In this document: piece by piece, positions 35,497-43,689 of the stretch | Numbering within the stretch: position 1 is the stretch's first letter | How the letters are laid out: each line of letters begins with the position of its first letter | Source of the DNA: Candidatus Parvarchaeota archaeon UBA446 | GTDB lineage: Archaea > Nanobdellota > Nanobdellia > Parvarchaeales > Parvarchaeaceae | Direction: 5' to 3' | Length of the DNA: 64,000 nt | NCBI GenBank assembly: GCA_002503215.1 | Contig: DARG01000020.1 | Span: 14,309 to 78,308, forward strand | The notes under the pieces: generated by a model | Told to the model about the DNA's origin: nothing | Seen by the model: the letters and a program-made list of their open reading frames with translations, nothing else | Database searches by the model: none | Program-made: the position numbers and the translations under genes

Positions 35497-36894
35497 TTAT
35501 TCCATTGTATTGCCAACTAGCTTATCTTTTATTGGCTTGAACTCGTCTGGATTATCCTGCTGTAGTGAGAAATAAAACTGATATATTATCATTACTATAA
35601 GCAGTATACCTATCCCTTCTGTAAGTGTATCCAAAAATGCAGCTAGTGCGGCAACTAAACCGGTTAAAGCCCCTCCTAATATGGCAAGAGGGATTATATA
35701 CCTCTTAAATATATCTACTAATACACGTTCATCTCTTCTAAAACCAGGCATAGAAAGTCCAGATTCCATAAGCTGTTTTACTACCGACCTTGGATCCTGT
35801 CCTCCAAGAAACATCCATACATATGAGAATGCTGCAGCACCTACAACCAGTATAACAGTGTATATTATCATAGATTCTATCTCTAGAGCGGTTATCCCAG
35901 TAGTAACAGCACTTGTATAAAGCTGCTGTATGGTAGGTGGTGAGAGATAAGCCGCAAGTCCGCCTGTAGCAACGGATTGAGTTCCAAATGTAGTCGATTC
36001 AGTAGTGAATGTACCTAAAAAATTTATACCCATATGTGACAAAGTAAGTCCAAAAAACTGCACACCTGCCACCATGGAAACTATAAGAACTATAGGTATT
36101 ATGCTTGTATAAAACAAAGAAACTGGCCATCTAATTGAATAACCACGTAATCTACCAAAAGAAAGCGGCAGTTCTACCTTAATAGACTGCAGCCATATGG
36201 CAACTGCGAACAGTGCGACCGTAGATATTACCGTTATTATTGGGAAAACCGCATTTAGCGGTATACCTGCTATAAAAGCACTGATTATCGAAGGTATGGC
36301 TCCGATAGGCGTGACAAATGGATTAAACGCAGTGTTTATCAGCTGAAGTGATATACCCGCAAGTATGAAAAGACTTATCCCTGAACCTATACCCCATTTA
36401 CTCACTGTTTCGTCCATAAACATAAGGACTACGCCCGCAAGGAAAAGCTGTACAAACATTACTAAAGGAAAGAATATACCTGGTCCTGCAGGTGTCAATG
36501 CACCGCTGAAGACATATACTCCGTTTTCTATTGCTATAAAAGCGAATGCTGCGATTTTCTGTATTCCCTGAAAGGTTACTCTTCCTTCTTTTGTTGCTGT
36601 ATCTATATTTATTATCTTTGTTCCCTGCAACATTTGTATTATTATACTTGCACTGACTATCGGGCCTATACCCAGGGAAAGCAATGATCCGAAGTGAGAA
36701 GCGATTAGTACTTGTAATACCTCAAAACTAAGACTATATGACTTGCTTACACCAAAAAGCGGTACAAAAGACATTACTATAAAAAGGACGACTATTACAA
36801 AAGTCCACAACATTTTTGTTTTTAAATCCAGCTTTTTATCCGGAACAGACACTGCTGGCAGATTTGATAGAAATTTTTTTAACTTATCATTCAT
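35497..36894 (-). CDS. secY: Protein translocase subunit SecY
   Basis: 465 residues with ten hydrophobic helices. The plug and lateral-gate start 'VPLFGVSKSYSLSFEVLQVLIASHFGSLLSLGIGPIVSASI' (shown in parts) and 'GSGISLFI' are the family's SecY signatures. It forms the Sec61/SecY channel that exports the many surface proteins of this window and inserts membrane proteins. The start lies eight bases inside the 3' end of uL15, so it is the last essential gene of the ribosomal operon, followed 41 bases later by the DUF106 gene. Confidence 0.95.
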   Translation of the reverse strand: MNDKLKKFLSNLPAVSVPDKKLDLKTKMLWTFVIVVLFIVMSFVPLFGVSKSYSLSFEVLQVLIASHFGSLLSLGIGPIVSASIIIQMLQGTKIINIDTATKEGRVTFQGIQKIAAFAFIAIENGVYVFSGALTPAGPGIFFPLVMFVQLFLAGVVLMFMDETVSKWGIGSGISLFILAGISLQLINTAFNPFVTPIGAIPSIISAFIAGIPLNAVFPIITVISTVALFAVAIWLQSIKVELPLSFGRLRGYSIRWPVSLFYTSIIPIVLIVSMVAGVQFFGLTLSHMGINFLGTFTTESTTFGTQSVATGGLAAYLSPPTIQQLYTSAVTTGITALEIESMIIYTVILVVGAAAFSYVWMFLGGQDPRSVVKQLMESGLSMPGFRRDERVLVDIFKRYIIPLAILGGALTGLVAALAAFLDTLTEGIGILLIVMIIYQFYFSLQQDNPDEFKPIKDKLVGNTME

Positions 36895-37288
36895 AGATCT
36901 CGCCGCCGTTTGCTAGTATATCATCTCTGGCATTTGCGGAAGCCTTGCCGTATACGGCTAACTTGAATTTCTCTCCTTTAAATTTACCGCAAACCTTTGA
37001 ATAACCAAGATCAGCGAGTCTTATCTCATATCTCTCGTTATCTGTTTTAAGTTTACCGTTCTTTTTAAGTGATTCTATTAATCCAGATACTCTATTTAGG
37101 TTTAGTGGTATTTTCTTCTCATTTGAATAGTTATAAACATGTGTATTTGTCCAAAAAGATACTAATTTCTGCTGCCCTCTCTTTCCTCCTCCGGCCTTTC
37201 CTACACCGCCGCGATTACCGGCATGTCTGGCTCTCTTTCCTGAGCCTCTTCCGCCTGTTGAGCTTCCTCTTAAATGCTTCCTGTTCAT
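36887..37288 (-). CDS. rpl15: Ribosomal protein uL15
   Basis: 133 residues. The Gly/Arg-rich N-terminus 'MNRKHLRGSSTGGRGSGKRARHA' split by 'GNRGGVGKAGGGKRG' penetrates 23S rRNA; the C-terminal globular part ends 'ILANGGEIYE', as in archaeal uL15. The start ATG overlaps the uL30 stop by ATGA, and the gene overlaps SecY by eight bases. Confidence 0.95.
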   Translation of the reverse strand: MNRKHLRGSSTGGRGSGKRARHAGNRGGVGKAGGGKRGQQKLVSFWTNTHVYNYSNEKKIPLNLNRVSGLIESLKKNGKLKTDNERYEIRLADLGYSKVCGKFKGEKFKLAVYGKASANARDDILANGGEIYE

Positions 37289-37734
37289 ATCATCCTTTCA
37301 AGTAAGTTGTTTATCTCCTTCCCTCTGTATCCAAAGGCACCTTTCAGTGAAAAAGGGGCCTTCTTTCCCTTTTTCTCAAAGCCTTTTATTGGAGGATGGA
37401 GATTAAACATATTCTTAATTCCTAATTCATTTAGTTTCTTTTCATTCTTTAAAAATGAATCGCAAAAAGCGTTTATGTCTTGTTCGCTCGCGGCTATTCT
37501 TTTCTTATTACTTATCATACCTCTCTTAATTAAAAGTTTTGATAATGTGTTTGCATCGATTTCGCCATAAGTAATTACACTCTCTATATTTTTTAATATT
37601 CCTCTGTTTACTTCCGAATCGTTTATAATAGTACAAGAATATAACTTTTTTAGTCCTAATACTCTTAAACTTTTATTTATAAGATTACTCTTACTTATAC
37701 TCGATCTTATTTTTATAACCGCTAATTTTTCCAT
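37285..37734 (-). CDS. rpl30: Ribosomal protein uL30
   Basis: 149 residues, archaeal length. The conserved 'LAVIKIRSSISKS' start, 'LRVLGLKKLYSCTII', 'ITYGEIDANTLSKLLIKRG' and the C-terminal 'FNLHPPIKGF...PFSLKGAFGYRGKEINNLLERM' match archaeal L30. It lies one base after the uS5 stop and overlaps uL15 by ATGA. Confidence 0.95.
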   Translation of the reverse strand: MEKLAVIKIRSSISKSNLINKSLRVLGLKKLYSCTIINDSEVNRGILKNIESVITYGEIDANTLSKLLIKRGMISNKKRIAASEQDINAFCDSFLKNEKKLNELGIKNMFNLHPPIKGFEKKGKKAPFSLKGAFGYRGKEINNLLERMI

Positions 37735-37735
37735 A

Positions 37736-38485
37736 TTAACCCACTATGCCAAGATTTTGTTTTTCATTTTCAAATGATCTGTAATAATTGAGAGATTTTA
37801 ACGCAGCAAATGTTGCATAGCCTACGTTTATTCTAGTATGCGCTTGCCCTTGTACAGTAGACCAAACATCTTTTATACCTGCAAGTCTCATTATGGTTTT
37901 TATATCATCCATAACACAGAAACTTATTCCTTTTGGTGCAGGAAATAATGTAACTATTGTAGAACCACATTTACCAGACGTCTTAAATGGTATAGAATGA
38001 GAACCATGACATGCGCATTCCCAGCTACCACATCCTCTAGGTATTTTTATAAGGTTAAGCTTGGCCGTTTTTAATGCCTTCTCTTTTGCAACTACAGATT
38101 CTAAGCCTCTTCCTTTTCCTATACCAATATGACCATTACCATCACCGACAACGGCCATTGCAGAAAAATGTTGCCTTTTTGCTTTTGCAGTAACCTTTTG
38201 AGTATTCCTTATTATCCTTCTCTTACCTCCTCCTAACTTTCCTTTAGACTGACCTACGAATAGAAAACCTGACTGAAGATTTGGCAAAAGAAAATCAATT
38301 ATTTGTGGTTCCAGAACTTTCAAGTGTTTACTAAGTATTTCATCTATATCTTTTATCTCACCGTTTTGCACGGCTTTCCCCAATTCAGTATTAAAAGTAT
38401 ATGTTTTTTCGGGGTATACTCTATTCCCTGCTTCCTTTGAGATCTCTACAGCTGCACTCATTTCCTTTTTCTCTTCATTTTCCAT
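37736..38485 (-). CDS. rps5: Ribosomal protein uS5
   Basis: 249 residues, somewhat longer than the usual 210-220 because of an acidic N-terminal tail. The double-stranded-RNA-binding part has 'AMAVVGDGNGHIGIGKGRG' and the archaeal Cys segment 'GCGSWECACHGSHSIPF', followed by 'FPAPKGISF' and 'IKDVWSTVQGQAHTRINVGYATFAAL'. It lies at the mRNA entry of the 30S subunit. Overlaps uL18 by 11 bases. Confidence 0.95.
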   Translation of the reverse strand: MENEEKKEMSAAVEISKEAGNRVYPEKTYTFNTELGKAVQNGEIKDIDEILSKHLKVLEPQIIDFLLPNLQSGFLFVGQSKGKLGGGKRRIIRNTQKVTAKAKRQHFSAMAVVGDGNGHIGIGKGRGLESVVAKEKALKTAKLNLIKIPRGCGSWECACHGSHSIPFKTSGKCGSTIVTLFPAPKGISFCVMDDIKTIMRLAGIKDVWSTVQGQAHTRINVGYATFAALKSLNYYRSFENEKQNLGIVG

Positions 38486-38984
38486 TTTTTATATTCTCCA
38501 GTGTTTTATTAAACTCTTCTCTTATATTATTAACTTTTTCTCTTACTGCCGAGAACTGGTTACCTGTCTTGTTTGGATAATATGAAGATATATGTTGGCC
38601 ATAAAGTCTTTCCTCATCTATTTTTATTTCGTTTGTATGAACGTCTACTCCAAAATCCTTAAGTCCTTTCATTACATAATACATAAAGCTATTCTTCTTT
38701 AGAGTCATATTTCCTTTGTCCAATATTGCTTCTTTGACATTTGATCTTTTTCCCAATAGATAACCAATTAAATATGCCGCCGGAGAATTCTTTCCACTCA
38801 GATCCCAGCCGAATTTTTTAAGGTCTGTTCCCCTTGCCATAGCTATGGTTTTGTCGCCTTCGGGTCTAAACTCTACAATATGTGCTATTATAGAACTATC
38901 GGTCTTTCTTACAACTAGTCTAGGTATGCCAGACTTCAGCATATTCAATCTTCTTCTATAATTAGTTCTTTTTCTGTCTTTCAT
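38475..38984 (-). CDS. rpl18: Ribosomal protein uL18
   Basis: 169 residues. 'RTNYRRRLNMLKSGIPRLVVRKTDSSIIAHIVEF' (in parts), 'DLSGKNSPAAYLIGYLLGKR' and 'ERLYGQHISSYYPNKTGNQFSAVREKVN' are typical of archaeal L18, which binds 5S rRNA. Starts four bases before the eL19 stop (ATGA overlap). Confidence 0.95.
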   Translation of the reverse strand: MKDRKRTNYRRRLNMLKSGIPRLVVRKTDSSIIAHIVEFRPEGDKTIAMARGTDLKKFGWDLSGKNSPAAYLIGYLLGKRSNVKEAILDKGNMTLKKNSFMYYVMKGLKDFGVDVHTNEIKIDEERLYGQHISSYYPNKTGNQFSAVREKVNNIREEFNKTLENIKNGK

Positions 38985-39430
38985 TGTTGCTCCTTCTTCA
39001 TAACTTCAATGTAATTCCTCATGTGATTTACACTGTGAAACGTATTTCCTTTGATTTTTCTATAAAGTTCTCTGAATTCTTTACTATCTATTTTACCTTG
39101 TTTCCTTTGTTTGTTTAGCTCCTTTCTGAGCGCCCTTACTCTATCTATCCAGTTAAAAGCCATTCTTGCTGACTTTTCTCCGCGTCTGCTACCTATTCCT
39201 TTTCTATGTCCTTTTTTCTTCTTTTGATGAAGTTTTCTGGCTCTGGATCTTGATTGTCCTACGAGTTCCTTCTTCTTTATAACATCTTTAGAGATAAGGC
39301 CTTCTACGTCTGCTCGGGTTATAGCTTCTTTTATGTCCTTAAACTTCGACGGATCGAGCCAAACTCTGCCCTCACCTACCCCAAGCACTTTACTTGCTAT
39401 TCTTCTCTGTGTCTTTAGCTTTCCCTGCAT
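38981..39430 (-). CDS. rpl19e: Ribosomal protein eL19
   Basis: 149 residues. 'KTQRRIASKVLGVGEGRVWLDPSKFKDI' (in parts) and 'QSRSRARKLHQKKKKGHRKGIGSRRGEKSARM' are hallmarks of the archaeal/eukaryotic eL19, followed by a long helix. The 41-base overlap with the end of eL32 is long for this operon but the N-terminus 'MQGKLKTQRRIASKVLG' fits the family, so the start is kept. Confidence 0.92.
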   Translation of the reverse strand: MQGKLKTQRRIASKVLGVGEGRVWLDPSKFKDIKEAITRADVEGLISKDVIKKKELVGQSRSRARKLHQKKKKGHRKGIGSRRGEKSARMAFNWIDRVRALRKELNKQRKQGKIDSKEFRELYRKIKGNTFHSVNHMRNYIEVMKKEQQ

Positions 39431-39740
39431 AATTTATCACCGCTATCTTTTTCTCCTTACACTTTTCATATATTAACTTTCTCTTTAGTCCGCCTACTGA
39501 ACTACCGATTATTACTATATTATCTTCTTTTAGCTTGTCAACATCAGATAAGGATAAAACCCTGAATGGAATTTTTCCCGCTATCATTCCTCTTTTTGAA
39601 GAATTCGATTTGAAGCCTTTTGATGGCATTTTTTTATGTCCTTTCTTACCCACTTTTGTCTTATTCTTCTTTCCAGTAGGTTTTCTCCAAGAGCTTCCAA
39701 CTCTCTTCAATTTCTTAAAGTCATGTTTTGTGAATTCCAT
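39390..39740 (-). CDS. rpl32e: Ribosomal protein eL32
   Basis: 116 residues from the ATG at 39738-39740 ('MEFTKHDFKKLKRVGSSWRKP'); a TTG six bases upstream is in frame but overlaps the uL6 stop and gives no family residues. 'WRKPTGKKNKTKVGKKGHKKMPSKGF' (in parts) and 'NIVIIGSSVGGLKRKLIYEKCKEKKIAVIN' fit eL32, an archaeal/eukaryotic 50S protein absent from bacteria. It overlaps eL19 by 41 bases. Confidence 0.92.
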   Translation of the reverse strand: MEFTKHDFKKLKRVGSSWRKPTGKKNKTKVGKKGHKKMPSKGFKSNSSKRGMIAGKIPFRVLSLSDVDKLKEDNIVIIGSSVGGLKRKLIYEKCKEKKIAVINYAGKAKDTEKNSK

Positions 39741-39742
39741 AA

Positions 39743-40264
39743 TCAAGGTTTCTTAGTTATAAATACTCCATCTTTAAAGACTCGTCTGTCTTTATTTTTA
39801 ACTTGTATCTTTGATTCTATCGTGCCGGCAAGCTGTCCTACTTTATATTTATCTACACCTGAAAGAAATATTTTATTGCCTTTTATCTCAGCTTTTACAC
39901 CTTCCAATATTGATATTTCTCTTGGTTTTCTTTCGCCTACAAAATTTTCAATTATAATTTTGTTTCCTGTTAATTTAAGTGATGCTGGAAAGTGCATGTA
40001 AACAAGCTCAAGCTCCGCTGTGTATAAATCATTAACGCCTTTTATTGTATTCTTAATCTGAGCTGCCAATGTTCCTGCTATTGCCTTTTGAAATTTATTG
40101 TCTTTATCGGCCTCTATAAATAGAGTATTGTCCTTTCGTTCTATCTTCAAAAAAGGATGGACTAGTGGAAGTGAGACTTGACCCTCTTTACCTTTCACAT
40201 TTATAGATTCTTTAGTGACTTCAACATCAACATTGGAGAGTTCAACTTTAAATTTAGTAGACAT
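39743..40264 (-). CDS. rpl6: Ribosomal protein uL6
   Basis: 173 residues with two similar alpha/beta domains. 'VDVEVTKESINVKGKEGQVSLPLVHP' (in parts) opens domain 1, and 'HFPASLKLTGNKIIIENFVGERKPREISILEGV' (in parts) matches archaeal L6 domain 2. It contacts the sarcin-ricin loop region where aEF1A and aEF2 bind. Overlaps uS8 by 11 bases. Confidence 0.95.
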   Translation of the reverse strand: MSTKFKVELSNVDVEVTKESINVKGKEGQVSLPLVHPFLKIERKDNTLFIEADKDNKFQKAIAGTLAAQIKNTIKGVNDLYTAELELVYMHFPASLKLTGNKIIIENFVGERKPREISILEGVKAEIKGNKIFLSGVDKYKVGQLAGTIESKIQVKNKDRRVFKDGVFITKKP

Positions 40265-40640
40265 AAGCCAAAAGATTACCTCCTATCATTAATTTCTTTG
40301 CTTCTTCGTTTGTAATTACGCCTTTATTTGTAGATAAAAGTATGATACCAAAACCAAACGCCGGAAGATATCTTTTTTCATATTTTACTATATCTCCCGC
40401 CTTTATTGACATCCTTGGTCGTATAGATTTACATTTGTTCATGTGTTCATTTATCTCTATCTTTACAAAACCGCCTCTTACGTCATTAATTATTTCGAAG
40501 TTGTCTATATAACCGTTTTTCTTTATTATTTCGAGCATACTTATAAGCAGTTTACTGCTTGGGCTTATTACGCAGGATTTTTTACCTACGCTCCTTGCGA
40601 CATTTATAGTATTGAATATAGTTGAAAGTGAATCTACCAT
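40254..40640 (-). CDS. rps8: Ribosomal protein uS8
   Basis: 128 residues. 'DSLSTIFNTINVARSVGKKSCVI' (in parts), 'RGGFVKIEINEHMNKCKSIRPR' and 'FGFGIILLSTNKGVITNEEAKK' fit archaeal uS8, a primary binder of the 16S central domain. It lies two bases after uS14. Confidence 0.95.
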   Translation of the reverse strand: MVDSLSTIFNTINVARSVGKKSCVISPSSKLLISMLEIIKKNGYIDNFEIINDVRGGFVKIEINEHMNKCKSIRPRMSIKAGDIVKYEKRYLPAFGFGIILLSTNKGVITNEEAKKLMIGGNLLAYVY

Positions 40641-40642
40641 AA

Positions 40643-40879
40643 TTAAGCCTCTTTACCGTATTTCTTGAATCCTAGGTCCTTTGCGACTTCTCTAAAACAC
40701 TGTCGACAATAGTCTAACCCATGAATTTTTATATGTGCTTCCGGCCTATTGCATCTAACGCATAGGTGTGCTCTTCTATCATGTGGCTGCAGTTTATGCT
40801 TATTGAATTTTATAAATCTCGCCCTTTTTGCAGGATTAGACGCATGAACTTTTAATATCTTTTCAAATTGAGTTTCCAT
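40643..40879 (-). CDS. rps14: Ribosomal protein uS14 (zinc form, N-terminally extended)
   Basis: 78 residues. The zinc site is Cys40-x-x-Cys43 and Cys58-x-x-Cys61 in '[22 protein letters not shown]', followed by '[14 protein letters not shown]'. Archaeal uS14 is usually 50-56 residues, so about 22 basic residues ahead of the ribbon are extra. There is no internal Met and the ATG lies only six bases after uL5, so the long form is probably real. Confidence 0.93.
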   Translation of the reverse strand: METQFEKILKVHASNPAKRARFIKFNKHKLQPHDRRAHLCVRCNRPEAHIKIHGLDYCRQCFREVAKDLGFKKYGKEA

Positions 40880-40885
40880 GATTCA

Positions 40886-41392
40886 TTAAATAACTTTCAC
40901 ATTGTATTTATTCTTTATGAAATCTTCCGCTTCCTCCTTTTTTATTAAATGAGACTTTCCTATGGATGATTTGTTCCTTTTTCTGGATATACTAAATCCT
41001 CTTCTAAAAAGAGTAACGTTAACTGATATACCAACTATACCTATAGTATAATCATACTTTGCTCCTGGTATGTGTATATACTCTTTTACACCAAAAGATA
41101 AATTTCCATTTCTGTCAAATTTTGATGCGGGTATAGTATTCTCGACTGCTGTAAACATACGCTTTAAAACTTCTTCTGCCTTTTCTCCTCTTAAAGTAGT
41201 CTTTACCCCTATTTCAAGTCCAGGTCTAAGACCCCATTCAGGAATTCTTCTCTTAGTCTCAGTCTTTACGACTTTTGCACCAGATATCTGTTCCAGCAAG
41301 GCCTTTATTTTTTCAAGTCTTTCACCCGGCTCTCCTACTCCTATATTAAGAGTAATTTTCTCCACCAAAATATCTCTCATTTTATTTTCCAT
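40886..41392 (-). CDS. rpl5: Ribosomal protein uL5
   Basis: 168 residues. 'VEKITLNIGVGEPGERLEKIKALLEQISGAKVVKTETKRRIPEWGLRPG' (seen in parts) is the classic L5 start, and 'FGVKEYIHIPGAKYDYTIGI' and 'GFSISRKRNK' follow. It binds 5S rRNA and the P-site tRNA elbow. Four bases separate it from eS4. Confidence 0.95.
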   Translation of the reverse strand: MENKMRDILVEKITLNIGVGEPGERLEKIKALLEQISGAKVVKTETKRRIPEWGLRPGLEIGVKTTLRGEKAEEVLKRMFTAVENTIPASKFDRNGNLSFGVKEYIHIPGAKYDYTIGIVGISVNVTLFRRGFSISRKRNKSSIGKSHLIKKEEAEDFIKNKYNVKVI

Positions 41393-41396
41393 ATTT

Positions 41397-42059
41397 TTAT
41401 ATAACCATACATGATTTAGCAGACACTACGAAATCTCCCTCTTCTCCGGAGACTGTTACTGATCCATCGTTTATTTCTTTTATAACTCCCTTTTTACCTG
41501 CGTTTTTACCGCTGAAAACTATTATATTTTTACCAGATTCAAATGGAATCTTACCTGTTATACTGTAGCTCTTTAAATCTAAACTTACGGAATCATTTAT
41601 CTGCACATCATCTTTTGGATAAACTATATTTCTTGAATCATTTGTAAATAATATATTCATTCCCTTTTTGCCCTTGTGTTTTGACATTACCTTTATAAGT
41701 TTGCTGTCAATTTTTTCATCCTTCTTAACTGATATTAGCTTACCTTTTCCACTTAACCATACTAAGAAATAGTTATCCTTTACAGAAACAATATCTGAAA
41801 AACCTACCACATATTTCTCCTCTATTACTTTTTTACCGTCTACGAAAACATACCCATTTTTTATAAGATACCTTGCTTCTCTAGCGTTTGCTGCTATTTT
41901 AAGTACATCTCTCAAAAATCCAAGAATTGAAACACCATCTTTGCTGCTATGTTTTCCTGGTAAAGGTTTTGTGTAATACTTATACTTTTTTCTAGGTATA
42001 ACTAGTGAAGCTGTAACAACGCTCCTCTTAAAATGTTTTGATTCACCGTGTCTTGCCAT
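41397..42059 (-). CDS. rps4e: Ribosomal protein eS4
   Basis: 220 residues. The N-terminal 'ARHGESKHFKRSVVTASLVIPRK' (in parts) precedes an S4-like RNA-binding domain ('LIKNGYVFVDGKKVIEEKY') and a C-terminal KOW segment ('FSGKNAGKKGVIKEINDGSVTV'). It is an archaeal/eukaryotic 30S protein. Overlaps uL24 by 17 bases. Confidence 0.94.
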   Translation of the reverse strand: MARHGESKHFKRSVVTASLVIPRKKYKYYTKPLPGKHSSKDGVSILGFLRDVLKIAANAREARYLIKNGYVFVDGKKVIEEKYVVGFSDIVSVKDNYFLVWLSGKGKLISVKKDEKIDSKLIKVMSKHKGKKGMNILFTNDSRNIVYPKDDVQINDSVSLDLKSYSITGKIPFESGKNIIVFSGKNAGKKGVIKEINDGSVTVSGEEGDFVVSAKSCMVI

Positions 42060-42438
42060 ATGATTCTATCTTATTCAACCTCCTTCCATCCGCCAGATTT
42101 AATTCTGTTATTATAAGAGCTGACGGTCTTATTTTAAATGGTACCTTGTTCCCTTTTTTAGTCACATTTTTAGCGGAATCGACACTAACCTTTAACTGCT
42201 TTGTATAAACTTTATCTATTTTTCCTTCTTTTCCCTTAAACTTTCCGCGTGTTATAATAACGGAATCTCCTTTTTTAATTATAAAATTTCTGGTTTTATA
42301 TTTTGTTCTAAGTTCCTTTGAAAGGTGAACGGATAGCATTTTTTTCTTTATATGTATAGGAGCATTGTTTCTATACTTTCTCTGTTTACGTGGAGAAACA
42401 CTCGAAACCCAACTCTTACTGAAATCATTTTTATTCAT
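42043..42438 (-). CDS. rpl24: Ribosomal protein uL24
   Basis: 131 residues. 'SPRKQRKYRNNAPIHIKKKMLSVHLSKELR' (in parts) is the archaeal L26e/L24 start, and the KOW motif is 'KKGDSVIITRGKFKGKEGKI'. It binds near the exit tunnel and is an assembly initiator. Starts by ATGA-type overlap with uL14. Confidence 0.95.
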   Translation of the reverse strand: MNKNDFSKSWVSSVSPRKQRKYRNNAPIHIKKKMLSVHLSKELRTKYKTRNFIIKKGDSVIITRGKFKGKEGKIDKVYTKQLKVSVDSAKNVTKKGNKVPFKIRPSALIITELNLADGRRLNKIESYGKTR

Positions 42439-42866
42439 ACAATTTTAGACGCTATCCTAGTTACATTTGGGAAACGTATAGATATCTCTCTGGCGATAGG
42501 ACCTCTTATTATAGTTCCCTGAGGTTCATATTTTTCAATATCCTTTACAATTGCACATGCATTGTCTCCAAATGAAACTCTTGTGCCATCATGTCTCCTA
42601 TATTCTTTCTTTTGTCTAACAACAACGGCCGGAAACTTCTTATGAACAGTATCTGGTGAACCTTTCTTAACAACTACAAAAATCGTATCGCCTATACCAC
42701 ATTTTGGCTGTCTATCCTTTACGCCGTGATAATTCCTAATGTTTACAACTTTTGCTATTTTCGCTCCTGAGTTATCCGCCACCACTATCCAGCTTCCTAC
42801 GTTTATAGACTTTGATATCTTGGCTCTTATTGGCTTTAAACCCGCTCCCTTTCTTCCTGTTCCCAT
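42435..42866 (-). CDS. rpl14: Ribosomal protein uL14
   Basis: 143 residues, about ten longer than usual through a Gly/Lys-rich N-terminus. 'VADNSGAKIAKVVNIRNYHGVKDRQPKCGIGD' (in parts), 'VVVKKGSPDTVHKKFPAVVVRQKKEYRRHDGT' and 'DNACAIV' are diagnostic. It sits at the subunit interface and is the binding site of aIF6. Confidence 0.95.
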   Translation of the reverse strand: MGTGRKGAGLKPIRAKISKSINVGSWIVVADNSGAKIAKVVNIRNYHGVKDRQPKCGIGDTIFVVVKKGSPDTVHKKFPAVVVRQKKEYRRHDGTRVSFGDNACAIVKDIEKYEPQGTIIRGPIAREISIRFPNVTRIASKIV

Positions 42867-42867
42867 C

Positions 42868-43179
42868 TTATAATTTCCTCACCACGACGAATCTTTTCCA
42901 TCTACTTATCGGTCTTGTTTCGTATATAACAACTTTATCATTTAGCTTTGCAGCAACGCAATCGGGATTGTGTGCCATGACATTACTTCTTACCTTTATA
43001 TATCTATCATACTTTTTTAGTTTTCTGAAAACAGTCCAACTTACTACTGCGGTCTTATTAGCTTTGGCAGAAGTAACTATGCCTTCAAATCTTCTACCAT
43101 GCACCCTCAAATTACCATGATATGGACAATGAACATCATTGCATTTCTCTTCCGGTGCTTTCAAATCTTCATAGAGCAT
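42868..43179 (-). CDS. rps17: Ribosomal protein uS17
   Basis: 103 residues. 'DVHCPYHGNLRVHGRRFEGIVTSAKANKTAVVSW' (in parts) and 'RSNVMAHNPDCVAAKLNDKVVIYETRPIS' match archaeal S17, a primary 16S rRNA binder with an OB fold. Overlaps the Rpp29 gene by 11 bases. Confidence 0.95.
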   Translation of the reverse strand: MLYEDLKAPEEKCNDVHCPYHGNLRVHGRRFEGIVTSAKANKTAVVSWTVFRKLKKYDRYIKVRSNVMAHNPDCVAAKLNDKVVIYETRPISRWKRFVVVRKL

Positions 43180-43378
43180 ATTCCCAAGACCTCATTTTTA
43201 TCTCTTTACCAGAGACTTTTATTTCTTTGTTATACATATTTACTATAAATCTGTTACCATCCTTTATAACTCTTTTTATACCTTTAGGTGTTTTCAACAC
43301 TATTGTATTTCTCGTCTCATCTATTACAATACCTTCCATTTCCCTTTCCAAAACCTTTACCTTATATCCTATAAGCAT
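43169..43378 (-). CDS. rnp1: RNase P protein component 1 (Rpp29)
   Basis: 69 residues, compact compared with the usual 90-100. 'LIGYKVKVLEREMEGIVIDETRNTIVLKTPKGIKRVIKDGNRFIV' (in parts) is the Sm-like core of archaeal Rpp29. It binds the specificity domain of RNase P RNA, so this lineage probably makes tRNA 5' ends by RNase P. Standing directly before uS17 is its usual archaeal place. The 47-base gap upstream of it marks where five ribosomal genes are missing. Confidence 0.85.
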   Translation of the reverse strand: MLIGYKVKVLEREMEGIVIDETRNTIVLKTPKGIKRVIKDGNRFIVNMYNKEIKVSGKEIKMRSWEYAL

Positions 43379-43425
43379 TAGCTATCTATGACATTTTAAT
43401 TTAAAAATGTTTTCTAATGTAGGAA

Positions 43426-43689
43426 TCAGATCAAACCTAGCTGAGTAGCTATATCCATAGCCTGATATTCTGGTTTTAACTTGACTATAGCCACTTTTCT
43501 CGAATCCATTCTATTTATTATGTTTATACTTTCGACTTTTACCTTCAGCATATTCTCTATTTCCTTTTTTATAAGTATCTTGTTTGAATCATTTGAAACT
43601 ATAAATGAAAGTTTATTCTCGGTCTGCATGAGCCTAGTTGATTTTTCTCCGCTCAAAACACTCTGCACGTACTTAAGATTTTCTTCCAT
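43426..43689 (-). CDS. rpl23: Ribosomal protein uL23
   Basis: 87 residues, starting at the ATG 43687-43689 that overlaps the uL4 stop as TAATG; an in-frame ATG 36 bases upstream would extend it inside uL4 and is less likely. 'KYVQSVLSGEKSTRLMQTENKLSFIV' (in parts) and 'VESINIINRMDSRKVAIVKLKPEYQAMDIATQLGLI' fit archaeal uL23, which lines the exit tunnel and docks SRP and Sec. Confidence 0.93.
   Translation of the reverse strand: MEENLKYVQSVLSGEKSTRLMQTENKLSFIVSNDSNKILIKKEIENMLKVKVESINIINRMDSRKVAIVKLKPEYQAMDIATQLGLI

Noticed and set aside
39741-39746. TTG start for eL32, two codons upstream of the ATG
   Set aside because: It overlaps the uL6 stop and adds no family residues; the ATG at 39740 fits eL32.
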